DNA of 64,000 nt from Chlorops oryzae (lineage: Eukaryota > Arthropoda > Insecta > Diptera > Chloropidae), in contig CM035807.1 of the NCBI GenBank assembly GCA_020466095.1, forward strand, positions 116,549,624-116,613,623, given 5' to 3'. Positions 23,667-34,525 of this stretch are shown here, one piece after another (position 1 is the stretch's first letter; each line of letters opens with the position of its first letter). A program made the translations under genes and the position numbers. The notes below the pieces were generated by a model. The model was not told the DNA's origin, searched no databases, and saw only the letters and a program-made list of their open reading frames with translations.

Positions 23667-24317
23667 TATTATTATTATTATTATTGTTATTATTATTATT
23701 ATTGATAGGGGGTTAAAGAGCACGTCGATCTGTAAGATCTATTGTGCCCCCTTTGCCATCCTCAGAGAGAGTCTCTGAGTCCTGCGTCCAACAGGAAGTT
23801 TAGTATAGAACCTACACTGCTGGATTTGAGTTCCGCTTCGGGTAGTATTTGCCCCCCAAAGTTACTAATTCTTGCTTTTTTCAGGGCCGGACATGACCCG
23901 ATGATGTGAGCTGCAGTTTCCTTGTCTGTATTACAGAACCGGCATTTCTCATTCGTGAGCACTTTCAGTTTAGTGAGGTAATAGTTCAACCTGCAGTGAC
24001 CTGAGAGTATGTATTCCTGTTATTATTCTTAGTTTATTCTTTGATAGTTTTATGCATTCCTCGAACCTTTTGTGGTTGTAGGTTCCTATCATAAGCGAAT
24101 TTCCTGGTTGTTTCTTCCAGTATAGTTTCCTATCGGCAGATTCTTTGTCCCTGATAAGTTTGTTGATTGCTCCCTTACCTATGCCACAGAATGGTTCAGG
24201 TCCATAGAGGGCTAATTCTGCCCCCTCTTTAGCCGTTCTGTCCGCAAGTTCATTACCATCTATTCTCAGATGTCCTGGAACCCACAGTAGCCATACTTAA
24301 TTTCTTTCACCCACTGT
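23667..24317 (-). pseudogene. 3' end of an I-clade LINE (RNase H domain and cysteine motif), 5'-truncated
   Basis: On the minus strand the first frame reads VWLLWVPGHLRIDGNELADR, the classical RNase H signature of LINE ORF2 proteins. It runs to about 24000. A one-base frame change then leads to GHCRLNYYLTKL and a C-terminal cysteine motif C-x2-C-x8-H-x4-C (CRFCNTDKETAAHIIGSC), ending at a stop near 23759. The 3' UTR is short and ends in an AAT-type triplet tail. RNase H with a triplet tail points to the I clade (I factor and relatives). The whole insertion is flanked by the perfect 16-bp direct repeat GTGATTCGGGGGTTAT (23651-23666 and 24318-24333). Target-primed insertion with 5' truncation explains everything seen. 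Confidence 0.85.
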
Positions 24318-24365
24318 GTGATTCGGGGGTTATAGCCAGAATAATTTATTTGAAAAGTTTAACTT

Positions 24366-25220
24366 TTTATACCCGACACGCTCTGTGTCGAGGGTATATT
24401 GCGTTTGTGTGGTTGTGTGTAACACCCAGAACCAGTCGAGATAGACCATACAAAATGTATATAGAAATGATCAGCGTTACCAGGAGATTCGATTTAGACA
24501 TGTCCGTCTGTCTGTCTGTTTGTATACAGTTATCTTATCGAAGGAGTTGAGCTATCTTGACAAAATTTGGTATGCGTGCTCACGGGGACATGAGTAAGAA
24601 CAAGTTCGAGAATGGACCCGATCGGACCATTTTTAGGGGTACCTCCAGTACTAGGGTTTGTTATGAAAATCATAAAAACTGCTCTAAACTCGAAGTTTTT
24701 CAATATATTTTGATGAAATTTGATATTTGAACATGTTTCAAGGCAAGTAATACGATTTCAAAAAATTGGAAAAGTGGGCGTGGCATAAGGGCGTTTTTCA
24801 AAAATTGTCCCCTACACCCGAAATTCAAATGGGACTTGAACGAAAGTTGGCACTTATGCTTCTTTTGTAGCCATAAACATCCTCCCAAAAAATTTCCTAG
24901 ATCGGTCCATTATTAAGGGTACCTCCAGTGCTATGGTCTGTCACAAAAATCTCAAAACTGCCTCAAAATCGGACTTTTTCCAAATATTTCAATGAAACTT
25001 AGGATTTAAGCGTATATCTAAGCCTCCGATTAGAATTCCAAAAAATGGGAAAAGTGGGCGTGGCAGAGGGGCAGTTTTCATAAAGAAATATAACAAAAGT
25101 CGGTGTATTGGGCCCCCATATGGCCTTAAACACCTCTTGATATTAAAAATTATTTGAACACGTGTGTCTGTGTCGGGTATTCTATTGTCAGGCTCGCCTG
25201 ACTATAACACCCTTACTTGT
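24366..25220 (+). mobile_element. DINE-1-like element, copy C (fullest)
   Basis: Starts TATACCCGACACGCTCTGTG and carries the microsatellite gtccgtctgtctgtctgttt. It contains two blocks with 'ggtacctccagt.ct..ggt.tgt', and ends GTGTCGGGTAT, then the hairpin GTCAGGCTCGCCTGAC (perfect 7-bp stem, 2-nt loop), then TATAACACCCTTACTTGT before a T run. It lacks the MITE found in copy A, so it serves as the empty-site reference. No coding capacity. Confidence 0.75.
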
Positions 25221-27335
25221 TTTTTTTATAAAATTCGACCTCTTCAGCATGCAAGAAGACTTGAACAGTGAACATTTCCATCACAGAAATTGCTCTATTG
25301 GAATGTGAATAGATGACAAAAATCTCAGGCTTACACCTTCTGACTTTTCTATGGAACAATTTATGATTGTTTTTGATATATTGAAACAATATCACTTCAA
25401 TTTCAAAAGCCTCTCCTTCTTGCTTATGTGCGCCTTCTCCATGGGAAAATGTGAACGAAAGGACTCGATCATTTTTCTGCATTCAAGAAATACCGCTTTG
25501 AAGGTATGCCGAGGTAGCTACCGACTGTGAAGGTCTTTTTTTCCTCTCTCTCTCTCTCTCTTATAATTCTGAAGCGTTCCTGGTCTGTGCCATTTTTATG
25601 GCATTCGACATAACCCAATATTACAGCGAGCCGAATTGGCTATAACAGGCTTAGGAAGCATGAACAACAATCAGCGTAAATATAAGAAACTAGCCCAGTA
25701 CACGATTAACCCACATCTTGGACGGACATGCATCATAAATTATTATGCAGCAGTGCAGCAGCAGCGGCATCAGAAGCAACAACATCGCTATTTGCGCGGC
25801 CTTTATGCAAGGAGCATAGGAATCGAATTTGCGAGTGGTGATTTTTTTTCTTTTCTGCTCAACTATTTTCGCTGGTTAGCAAAAATCCAAGACAACAAGA
25901 ACTTGCAACAGCAACAACAACAACAACAATCGTAACAAGACAACAAACAAGATGCAACCTCGAAAAACGAAGAAAACAAAACAAAAGAATCGTTTTTTTT
26001 GGAGGAAAATTATTAAATGTAGTAACGAAAAAAAGCTGCATGTCACAGCCGCCATCGCCACCATCGCCGTCTGCGCCGACGAACCGGTGAGTGAACCGAG
26101 TGCAGTGCATTTGGCATTGCCACTGCCATTGCTGAATCAAGTTGATTCACATGCCACAAAAAAAAGCGCGTCTGGGCTGCATACAAAATCGAAATGTTCA
26201 ATGAATACGAAATGCGCGAGTCCCAGTGACTTTCTAGCGGATTTTGTGATTTGAAATTGCACGGACTCCGCCGCTCGTCGCTCTGTGAAAGGATCTTTCG
26301 GTGCAGCGAACTGCGGGCCGAAGTTTTTTTTTTTCACCCCAAAATAATATTTTTTTGGTATGCTTTTTTTGTAATTTTTTTTCTACTTTTCGATTTTTCG
26401 CTTGCAACATTTAATTATTTTGTTAGAAAAATATTTCTTTTTCCATGTTGCGCTGCAGCACATGCTCCAAACGAGACCGCGCGATGGTGGCGTCGGTGTT
26501 AGCGGCGCGGCGCGTTGGGTTAAAATCATGTGCAATGGAGCACATAACTCAGCTCAGCTCAGGCTCAGACATCAGCAGGCGTGATTGTGCGCGCGCTTCA
26601 CCGTTGCAAGATGACAAGCGGCAAATAAAACATCAGCAACATGTTGCTGTACGGTTGTACGTGTTGCTATTGCCAGAGCTGATGCTGCATTTGCTGCCAG
26701 CTGAAGTGCTATTTGCCACACAGCCAAAGTGTATCTTGATTGTGTCAGACAGACTGGTCTGGCGTTATAAATGCCAGGTCGGTGTCAAACCGAGGGGAGA
26801 CCACTACACATAGATGATGTAGATTTGGGCTCTCCAAAAGTCCCGGCTAGAAGGAAAACTCTGAAGAAACTCTGAATAAACATCAAAGAAAAAAAGAAGA
26901 GAAAAAAAAGTGTTTGAGGAAAAAAGGAAAGGTGACTGCTTGTAATAAAATCAGTTGGGGAAAGATGAAGGGGAGCGCTGGAAACGAAAATTGTGTCAAA
27001 CTTGTAGGAAGTAAGCCAAGAAATTTGATGCCAAAGAGCGATGCGACCGACCTACGGCAATGTCGTCGCAAAATTTTATTTTTTTTTTTACTTCGTTCTA
27101 AATGCAAGTGAAAATTGCTTTATGTCTTGTGCATCTCGAGCGGTTAAAATGAAAGTGTGATTTGGGTGAAAATGTGTCAGTTGTGTAAAGGATTTTACAA
27201 CATGGTACTGTGCAGAATCTCTAATGGACTTTCTTGTCTTTCGTTTCACGGGGCAACATTTTTTTATTATTTTTATTATTTTATTTTATTTTCTTCAATT
27301 TTCTTTTATATTTTTTTCCTAGGTCAAAGAGAGTT
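25221..27335. other. non-coding region, GC-richer at 26.0-26.8 kb
   Basis: No gene could be supported. The 26.04-26.30 and 26.45-26.80 kb stretches are GC-richer, with CAA/CAG repeats near 25905-25930. A good donor (GAACCG|gtgagtg near 26085) is present but no matching open frame is convincing. Direct GCTCAGCTCAGGCTCAGA-type repeats occur near 26550. This could be an untranslated first exon or regulatory DNA; not resolved. Confidence 0.35.
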
Positions 27336-27338
27336 TAA

Positions 27339-27722
27339 ACTACTCTCTTTCACTCTCTCACTCTCTCTCACTCTCTCTCACTCAGTCTCCACTCTCATCT
27401 CTCTCTCATCTCTCTCTCCTCTCTCTCTCACTCTCTCTCTTCTCTCTACTCTCTCTCTCTCTTCATCTCTCTTCTCTCTTCTCACTCATCTCTCCTCTCT
27501 CTTTCTCACTACTCTCTCTCCTCTCTCACTTTCTCTCTCCTCTCTCTCTCTCTCTCCTCACTCTCTCTCTCTCTCCTCACTCTCTCTCTCCTCACTCTCT
27601 CTCTCTCCACTCTCTCTCTCTCATCTCTCTCACTCTCTCTCTCTCTTCTCTCTTCTCTCTCTTTATCTCTCTCTCTCCTTTCTCTCTATCTCTCTCTCTC
27701 TCTCTCTCATCTCTCTCACTCT

Positions 27723-27768
<46 letters not shown>

Positions 27769-27823
27769 ATCTCTCTCTCTCTCTCTCTTCTTCTTCTCTC
27801 TCTCTCTCTCTCTCTCCTTTCTC

Positions 27824-27906
<83 letters not shown>

Positions 27907-27945
27907 TCTCTCTCTCTCTCTCTCTCTCTCCTCTCTCTTTCTACT
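27339..27945. repeat. CT-rich microsatellite tract about 600 bp
   Basis: Nearly pure pyrimidine (CTCTCT with TTCTCT, CACTCT and CATCTC variants). Both the Ser/Leu-rich plus-strand frame and the Glu/Arg-rich minus-strand frame through it are artefacts of the dinucleotide repeat. Confidence 0.95.
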
Positions 27946-28800
27946 AGTTGGATTGCATTTCATCTCCAAATTGAATTATTACTCTTTTATACTTTCAAAC
28001 GCACCGCATAATTTCAATGACCCGCATTCTCTTAGTCGCAGTTGTAGAGCATTCCCCTTCATTCTTTATATTCATTCATTTTTCTATGGTCATTGCTAAT
28101 TTTCACCCAGTTTTTCATGTGCGTGTCTATAAATTATCACACCATTGCGATCGCCTTTCGATTGCATATGCTCATTCTGTTGTCTCTTCCAGCTACTGCC
28201 ATACACACTGTGCTGTAACATATCGTAACTTATCATTTTGTTGCGTTCCGTTGCGTTGCGTTACGTTATGCCAGCATTTCGTTTCGTTTAGTTGCTCCTC
28301 TCGTCTGCATTTAATGCGTAGCTGCATTAAGAACCTGCGGGCATTCGAATTGTACGCTTGCTTTTATGAAACCTTTTCGAAAGGAAAAAATGAATAAAAC
28401 GTGTTGCTGCAACATATGGCAAATGTTGCATGACAAAAGCGGCATGCAAATCTCTATTTTCTCCCGCGTCGTCGTGTAATCAAGCAAAATTTAACATAAA
28501 TTGGCCCCACACCATGACCAGCCGAATACGCAGCTAGATTTCCTTTTAAGTTCGTCGGTCGGTTCGGACTTGCGTCTCTCGTCTAATTGGTATTAACTAT
28601 TTAGTAGCTTCAGTATATTGAGCTGAATAAATTACATCTTGGGCACAATGTTGCACGCATGTGTGAAATTTGTGAATCTTTTTCTTTTCCTTTTGTTTGG
28701 AGTTACTTTCTTGGAGGATTCAAAAAGTCACGCAGTCAGATTTTTTTCACAAAGGGTTGGTCGTTTTTTTTTTTTTGCAAATTACATACAAATTTATTAC
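27946..28800. other. non-coding, no gene supported
   Basis: GTT/GCGTT repeats occur near 28240-28270. A palindromic-looking GTTGCTGCAAC / GCAAATGTTGC stretch lies near 28405-28435. No domain-bearing frame. Confidence 0.4.
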
Positions 28801-28814
28801 TAATCATGCCATCC

Positions 28815-28965
28815 TCTTGATCCGAGTTTCGGTTCCCGGCACAGACGAAGCGGAGTGTAATGTTCCAAGCCTAACACTGGTTTTTCAAAAAATCGCATGT
28901 TAGGGGCACACTACATAAAAAGACGGCCTAAGTGGCAGCCACTTTAACCTACCTACCTACACTCG
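28815..28965 (-). repeat. dispersed repeat fragment ('ggtt..agtggctgcc' type)
   Basis: On the minus strand this reads GTAGGTAGGTAGGTTAAAGT then GGCTGCCACTTAGGCCG. It is related to the segment at 58722-58790 (TTAGGTTAGCTTAGG, GTGGCTGCCACCA, then 'aggcccgttgt'). It resembles a family common in fly genomes. Function unknown. Confidence 0.4.
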
Positions 28966-30399
28966 TTTATGGAAGCGTTTTTTATATTGATTTTCGGGAA
29001 ACAAATTTTTAAAGGGGATATTGCCGCATTTTGAGTAGAACTCGGCAATTCATCATCCGATTGGAATAAATTATCCCTCAGATTATGAAATGATTTACCC
29101 CTTAGAAACCAAATATCTGCGTGCCTGGATTCAAAGACGAAATCCTCATCAACAAAGTAAACATACTACTTATAAATAAATTTTTAGCAACATTTAGCAA
29201 CACCAGGCAACATGTTGTTACTCTTTCGAGCTTTCTTGATGGCAGGATTTTAAAGCGATTAAATGTTTTTTGGTTTGCAATAATTTTTGATATTTATTTA
29301 TAATAATTTTTGTTATCTCTATTTGTTTATTGTTTAAATGTTTAATTAGTAACGCTATCAGTCTACATGGTATGAAAAAGAATTTTGGGTTCAAATTGTT
29401 TTTTAGTCTTTATTTTTTTTGCGATTTTTTCGATTGGTTTCAATGAAAAGTGTGTATTGGTTTCTTGGTGTTTTTTTGTTGTTGTTGGTTTTTGGTAATG
29501 AAAGCATTATCATTTTTTTTTTTAAACATCTGTGCTTAAAGTAATAATACCGACTTAATTCGTAAATAACTTAATCTTAATTAAAACCTATTTATATTCC
29601 TCATCGTATCTAGTTTTCCCCGTGTTAATTTTTTTCTCCCATGCTATTTTGAAACTCAAATCTAATTTCAAAAGCTAAAATTTTTCTGTTTAAAACATCA
29701 CAATCATGTTCATTGCTTTTTAGAACTTCAGAACGAAAATCTTAATACGAAAAATTAAAATGTGATGCCGTCGATCTGTCTACTGAGTGAGTCCTTTAAG
29801 GAGTGCAGCAACGTGTTTTTAATCAACAATGAATGTGAATGGATACTAAACTTATACAATCACAATGTTTTAATCTAGATATAAGATGTATGTTTCGTTT
29901 GATGGTTTGTTTCTTTGAATGAAGTTTTGGTGTTTCTTCTTAAATTTTTGTTTTTTTTTTTAATTATTGGTGGGTCTGGGAATACAATTTTTGGGATATA
30001 TTTCTTTTTTTGAAAATAAATTCGCTCTTAAGAAAGTTGAACTGTTTTTCTTTGCTTTTAAAATTTGAAATTAAAAAACAAACGAATTTTTTCTGATAAC
30101 CATTTCACTAATAGACACTACACACACATAAATATTTGTTAAATACCACTACCACATGTACTATATATATATATATATGATCACAACAATTACAGTGATG
30201 TTTATAATTAATTGCACAACATTTTCAATTGATATTGAATATTGAATATTTTTTTCTAGTAAGGTTATTGAGAATTGAATTAACGGTCATCAGATCGAAT
30301 CAATTTTGGATATATATATAGTTATTTTAATCGATTAGGATTCATGCCTACATAGTGAGAGTAGTGTATATTATAGCAGTTAAGTTGAAAGTCCTCGGC
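28966..30399. other. AT-rich sequence downstream of Eaat1, probably its 3' UTR and beyond
   Basis: Lies 3' of the Eaat1 stop codon on the minus strand. It is AT-rich with several minus-strand AATAAA-type hexamers (for example TTTATT on the plus strand near 29296), and a TA microsatellite at 30160-30178. No open frame. The true polyadenylation site cannot be chosen from sequence alone. Confidence 0.4.
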
Positions 30400-30546
30400 T
30401 TAAATATGATTATTGTTAGCATTTCCATTTTGTGGTGGTAGTCCGCTCATATCGATTACAACAGTGTCGGGTATTGAGCATTTGCTGTCCACTTCGGTTT
30501 GGCCGCCGATCGAAACGGTACCGTTTGGTGTACCAACTGGGCCATC
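30400..30546 (-). CDS. Eaat1: Eaat1 coding exon 6 and stop
   Basis: The acceptor gatgtggacacag|GAT leads into a Gly/Asn-rich cytoplasmic tail (DGPVGTPNGTVSIGG, then KCSIPDTVVIDMSGLPPQN) that ends NGNANNNHI and TAA at 30402-30400. The C-terminal tail is the least conserved part of the family. The reading phase agrees with exon 5, so the 3' end is well placed, although other tail isoforms could exist. Confidence 0.85.
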   Translation of the reverse strand, partial: DGPVGTPNGTVSIGGQTEVDSKCSIPDTVVIDMSGLPPQNGNANNNHI

Positions 30547-33500
30547 CTGTGTCCACATCGAAAAATAAAATATTGAAATAAAAATCGATTAAATTTTTCT
30601 TTCCAGATACCTATCAATTTTGCGAAATTCGATTCTCGCTATGGAGAAGAATTATGATTAAGGGGGAACTATTTTATTTTACCTCATTTGACTGTAACAC
30701 TAAGAGGTATGTTTGTTTTATTTTTAAAACTTTCTCGGTCTTAAATAATAATGACTTTCTTTTTATATATTACCTGATAGAGAACAGCAGCATCAAGTGC
30801 CATAAGCTCCTTGCGTGAAAGCTCTTCGACAATAGCGGCTGTATAGCAATCGCCGAGCATATTATTTGTGGTTCGCATGCGATCACTAAAATTGAAAATC
30901 GAAGAAGATAAACGCTGCACTGAGAGAAATTTATATTTGTTTTCAAAAAAAAAAAATGCTTACACAAACCAATCGACTGCAAAGAGTAGAGTTACATCCT
31001 GAACGGGAGCATTGATAGCGGAAAGAACGACCAGAAGTAAGACTAGCGCAGCACTGGGTACACTCGCCGAGCTCATCGAGGCGGCAGTTGATGTCAACAG
31101 GACGGTTACCAATTCGCCGAAGCCCAGTGTCATGCCACTCATTTGAGCAATGAAAATCGAGGCGATCGCTATGAATAGAGCTGTACCGTCCATATTGATA
31201 TTGCAGCCGATGGGCAGAACAAACCGAGTTATCCGTTGGTCCACACGCAGCTTATCGTTCATGCAGCGGAATGTTATCGGGAGGGCAGCAGCACTGTTGG
31301 ATTGCAGCAGATTCAGCGGATTTCATGGACATGGTTGAGGTAGAGTTGAAATGCAGTCGCAGTCCCGCGGTACCACGTTTTCGGTTTATAAATTTTAGTT
31401 TCAGTTTTTAAGTCATCATTTTTAATTTAAATTTTATTATTTTTTTTATTTTTTCAAATTATTGATTTAACGTTCGTTTGGTTGTGTAGTGTTTTTTTTT
31501 GTTTTTTTTTTTTTTGTTTTTGTTTCGTTAAAACGAAATGAAAATTTTGAAATCGGAAATCAAAAAGAAGGAAAAAAATATTTGTAGCGCATCCGAAAAA
31601 TATTTTACAAATGAAATCGCCTCAAATGGGCGATCGATCAATCGTTGAAACATGAACCTCGAGAGAGAGAAAAAAATTGCAGCCAAATTTATGGCCTATG
31701 TGTATGAATGTTATATGTTATGTATGAGCTCTGTATAAAAATCTATTTGATGTGTGTGAAAATGATTTTCATTATATATAGTATATCCGATGGATTTGAA
31801 ATACTTATGTATATAATTTTGTCAATATATTTCAGAATATATATGTATATGGTCCCGATCAAGTGATCATAACATAGTAAGGAGGAATACCTATCAAGTG
31901 AATGAGAGAGTCTACGGTAAAGATGAGTTTTGGGCTTACGTTGAGGCTGTTGCAAATGCTGTTAGCATCGGCTGTATGAGTCCGGCATAGAATTTGAATG
32001 GATTACGTCGCACGATAATGAAATAGATTGCTTGCATCACAATGAATTGATAGATCATAACGCCGATGGCCACCGTCAGTATGAACCACATTAATTGGGT
32101 CATCACAGAGCCCAAATTCGAGACGCCAAGTATTTTGCCAGCGATAACCGAACTGATTCCAATCGGTGTAAGCCACATTACGCACGATACCATTTTCATG
32201 ACGACCTCAAAGATCGCTGTGAAAAAGTCGATCACAACGCGACCCTTTTCGCCAATTGTTCCAAGGAATGTTCCGAAAACTAAACAGAAAAAGACAATGC
32301 CAAGCGTATTGGTGCCGCTGCGATATTGGACATCACGGATCAATGTCGGTTCGGTGGGTGTTGGCTCCGTTATGGTCAGGGTCTCGCCATCGCCATCGCA
32401 AATCGCCAAGCAACTCATTCGGATTGGTTTCGTTAAGCGTTTCATTGAAGGTATGTAAAATACTTTCTTTTGGTAGATAAACTGTGTGAGCTTGTTGAAA
32501 CGATGCCTGGAAAAGGTTATCCGGGAAGATATTTCTGAAAAGGGAATTAAAAAAATTTTTTTTTGCAGTTAAGGGCTAAAACCTTAATTAAAACTTAAAT
32601 TTTCCACATTTTTTTATTGTTTGAATTGCTAATTAAAATATTTGCGGTATACTTTCGGGGGAAATATTTTCAGAGCTTGGTTGGACACGAAAAATTTCTG
32701 ATACAAAATGCCTCCACACATGTTTGAAACTGAAAAATGTGCCTTCATCGTCTTCGCGTATTGCTTTTCGAATTTTAACAGTTATTAGCTTTCGATATTT
32801 AGATATGTATCGATATATTGCGATATACCTATGTATATGGTGCGCGTCCGAACTATGCATCCATAAACATTTGCACCTCTGCTAAACCGGGCTGTGTCTG
32901 AACTAGATCGCTATAAAACTTGGATATTTTGGTTCGCGTCTGAGCTAGGGCAGTACAGCAATGTGCGTGTCCGAGCTAAGATACGATCCACAAAAAATAT
33001 GAATACAAAAAAATATTTAAAGAGTTTAAAAAATATTTTAAAAATATTTAAAAAATATTTAAAAAATTTTAAAAAAATTAAAAATAAATAATATTTTCCT
33101 TTCCAGCTTAAAGTGCCTTCGGGAGATGTCACTCCCGTTTTCATACGCAATCTTCAGCTATGAAGTGCAAACAATCTTATGAGAGTTAAAAATCAAAGGT
33201 GGGATAGATTCCTCTCACAGGTAAAAGAGATTTTTTAAATATTTTAATATGAAAAGTTTGATAAACGTCTCACCTTCCAAGATCCAACAGACTATCCATT
33301 AAATTGACAGCTCGTTTGTCGGTCGAACGATCCTCAGCGTTGTGTAAATCAGGATCTCCTGGATGTATTATCATCACCAAAGTAATACCAAGGGCCGCAT
33401 TAAAAAGCGAAGTCGAAGCAAAATAGATCAGCGTACGCAAAGCGATTTTACCATTCATGCGGGCGTTCAGACTTGCCGAACCAGCAATCAAACTCGAAAT

Positions 33501-34525
33501 AACCAATGGCAGAATCATCAACTTTAAGACACGCATAAACAATTCGCCGGGATATGAAATCAACATGATCGAATCTTCACTCAAGTTAAGCGGTCGCAGT
33601 GAGAAGCCTAAGAAATGGAAAAAAAGGGTATGTTTTTTACTCCTTCTCCTTATTATATGATCCTATTGTCAAATCCTTCAGATACCTAAAATGAGTAACC
33701 TAATCTCTTTCATGGTCACAACAAAACTTTTTGAAAATTTCAATCGATTTTTAATGGCTTTGTTGGGAAAAAACCCTCGTACCGTGGGTGCGCAAACATG
33801 AAGACTTTTCTGCTTATAAATTTTCTTTGTCGCCATAATTTGATGCCGCTGCAGCCATACAAAAGAAAATGATGGAAGTTAATGTGGCTTTCTGATCGCG
33901 TCACATGTCAAATTATTGCGATAAGTCAACATTTTATATGGGCAAGTGAGGTAGGAAAAAGTTCTAAACTTCTCCCATGCGAGGTTATTTCACTTTTCTC
34001 ACTAAAACTAGTGAAAAATTTTTCAATTGAACTTTTGAAACATTTAGAGGAAGTATTTTTTAAGGGTCAATTTGAATGAAATTGACTTCATACTTATAGT
34101 ACTTATTCATTATAAAATAAAGTAGAATTTAGAAACAGTTTCAAATGGCTGTGGATGCTTAAAGAAGAAAAGTATTCCATTCGAACTAATTAAAAGGATT
34201 TCCCCCTCTGATCATATCCCTTCTGAAACTTAGTATACAATTTTTTCAAATTCATCAATCAGCACAAAATTTCTTGAAAACATAAAACACCCGGAATTAT
34301 TTCATATATCTTACCAAAGACGACCCCGAGCAGAACTCCTGATAAGGTAACTAGAAGCATTAGATTCTCTTTGAGCCATTTCCGGTAGCCAGTCAGCTCA
34401 ACCGGTGCATCGCAGCGCTCAGTGGTTTTCGGTGGTAGGTCACTGCCATTCATGCTATGGCCATGGTGGTGCGGTGGGCCCATTTTGGCAAAAAGATAAT
34501 CTGAAAATTTTTCAGATTTTTCCAT
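30400..34525 (-). CDS. Eaat1: excitatory amino acid transporter 1 (SLC1 family), six coding exons
   Basis: Sodium-dependent glutamate/aspartate carrier of the plasma membrane. In flies Eaat1 is the main glial carrier that clears synaptic glutamate. Coding exons (minus strand): 34525-34315, 33607-33274, 32534-31940, 31293-30964, 30885-30774 and 30546-30400, all with GT/AG borders and compatible phases. They give roughly 575 residues. Family signatures are present: MILPLVISSLIAGSASL in TM2, HP1 (FATASTAAALPITFRC), the NMDGT motif of TM7, the HP2 loop (STAASMSSASVPSAALVLLL) and TM8 with DWFVDRMRTTNNMLGD, which supplies substrate and sodium ligands. The start ATG is preceded in frame by TAA. Oddity: the coding total is 1729 bp, not a multiple of three, because exon 3 changes frame once in the glycosylated TM3-TM4 loop. 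Apart from that every key residue is intact. Confidence 0.95.
30774..30885 (-). CDS. Eaat1: Eaat1 coding exon 5
   Basis: The acceptor caattttag|TG completes Val. The exon encodes the rest of TM8 (DRMRTTNNMLGDCYTAAIV), whose Arg, Asp and Asn residues contact the amino-acid substrate and cations in the family. It then runs into the cytoplasmic EELSRKELMALDAAVLYQ. The donor is CAG|gtaata. The intron before it is only 78 bp. Confidence 0.92.
30964..31293 (-). CDS. Eaat1: Eaat1 coding exon 4
   Basis: The acceptor atccaacag|TG completes a Thr codon. The exon encodes the second half of HP1 (AAALPITFRCMNDKL), TM7 with INMDGTALFIAIASIFIAQM and the HP2 hairpin (STAASMSSASVPSAALVLLL). It ends in the start of TM8 (APVQDVTLLFAVDWF). 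The donor is TTTGT|gtaagc. The NMDGT motif and the Ser-rich hairpins bind substrate and sodium in all SLC1 carriers. Confidence 0.93.
31940..32534 (-). CDS. Eaat1: Eaat1 coding exon 3 (contains a frame disruption)
   Basis: Opens in the correct phase with (R)NIFPDNLFQASFQQAHTV and continues to FNETLNETNPNELLGD, which holds two N-glycosylation sequons in the loop before TM4. That frame then ends at a TGA (32335-32333). The conserved sequence RDVQYRSGTNTLGIVFF and everything after it, through TM4-TM6 to FATAS, is in the next frame, which is open from 32445. One extra base (or two missing) between about 32445 and 32336 explains this. No intron with usable GT and AG fits the gap. The donor TCAAC|gtaagcc is good. 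Confidence 0.9.
32535..33273 (-). other. Eaat1: Eaat1 intron 2 with A/T-rich and repeated-motif segments
   Basis: Contains an AAAAATATTTAAA-rich run (32995-33095) and four spaced copies of GYGTCYGARCTA (starts 32844, 32894, 32936, 32967). No coding exon or TE boundary is visible in it. Confidence 0.7.
33274..33607 (-). CDS. Eaat1: Eaat1 coding exon 2
   Basis: The acceptor ccatttcttag|GC completes the Gly codon. The exon encodes the end of TM1, SLRPLNLSEDSIML, the pore-lining TM2 with MRVLKLMILPLVISSLIAGS and TM3 (LIYFASTSLFNAALGITLVM). It then encodes the start of the extracellular loop (HPGDPDLHNAEDRSTDKRAV). The donor GGAAG|gtgagac splits an Arg codon after two bases. Confidence 0.93.
34315..34525 (-). 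CDS. Eaat1: Eaat1 coding exon 1
   Basis: Encodes the cytoplasmic N-terminus MEKSEKFSDYLFAKMG, a His/Pro stretch (GPPHHHGHSMNG) and most of TM1 (LMLLVTLSGVLLGVVFG). The donor is TTTG|gtaaga, splitting a Gly codon after its first base. A second in-frame Met (MGPPHHHGH) 14 codons in could also start translation. The upstream in-frame stop TAA sits two codons before the first Met. Confidence 0.9.

Noticed and set aside
27157..28011. 284-codon Ser/Leu-rich open frame (and a Glu/Arg-rich one opposite)
   Set aside because: It is created by the CT dinucleotide tract; no unique coding sequence.
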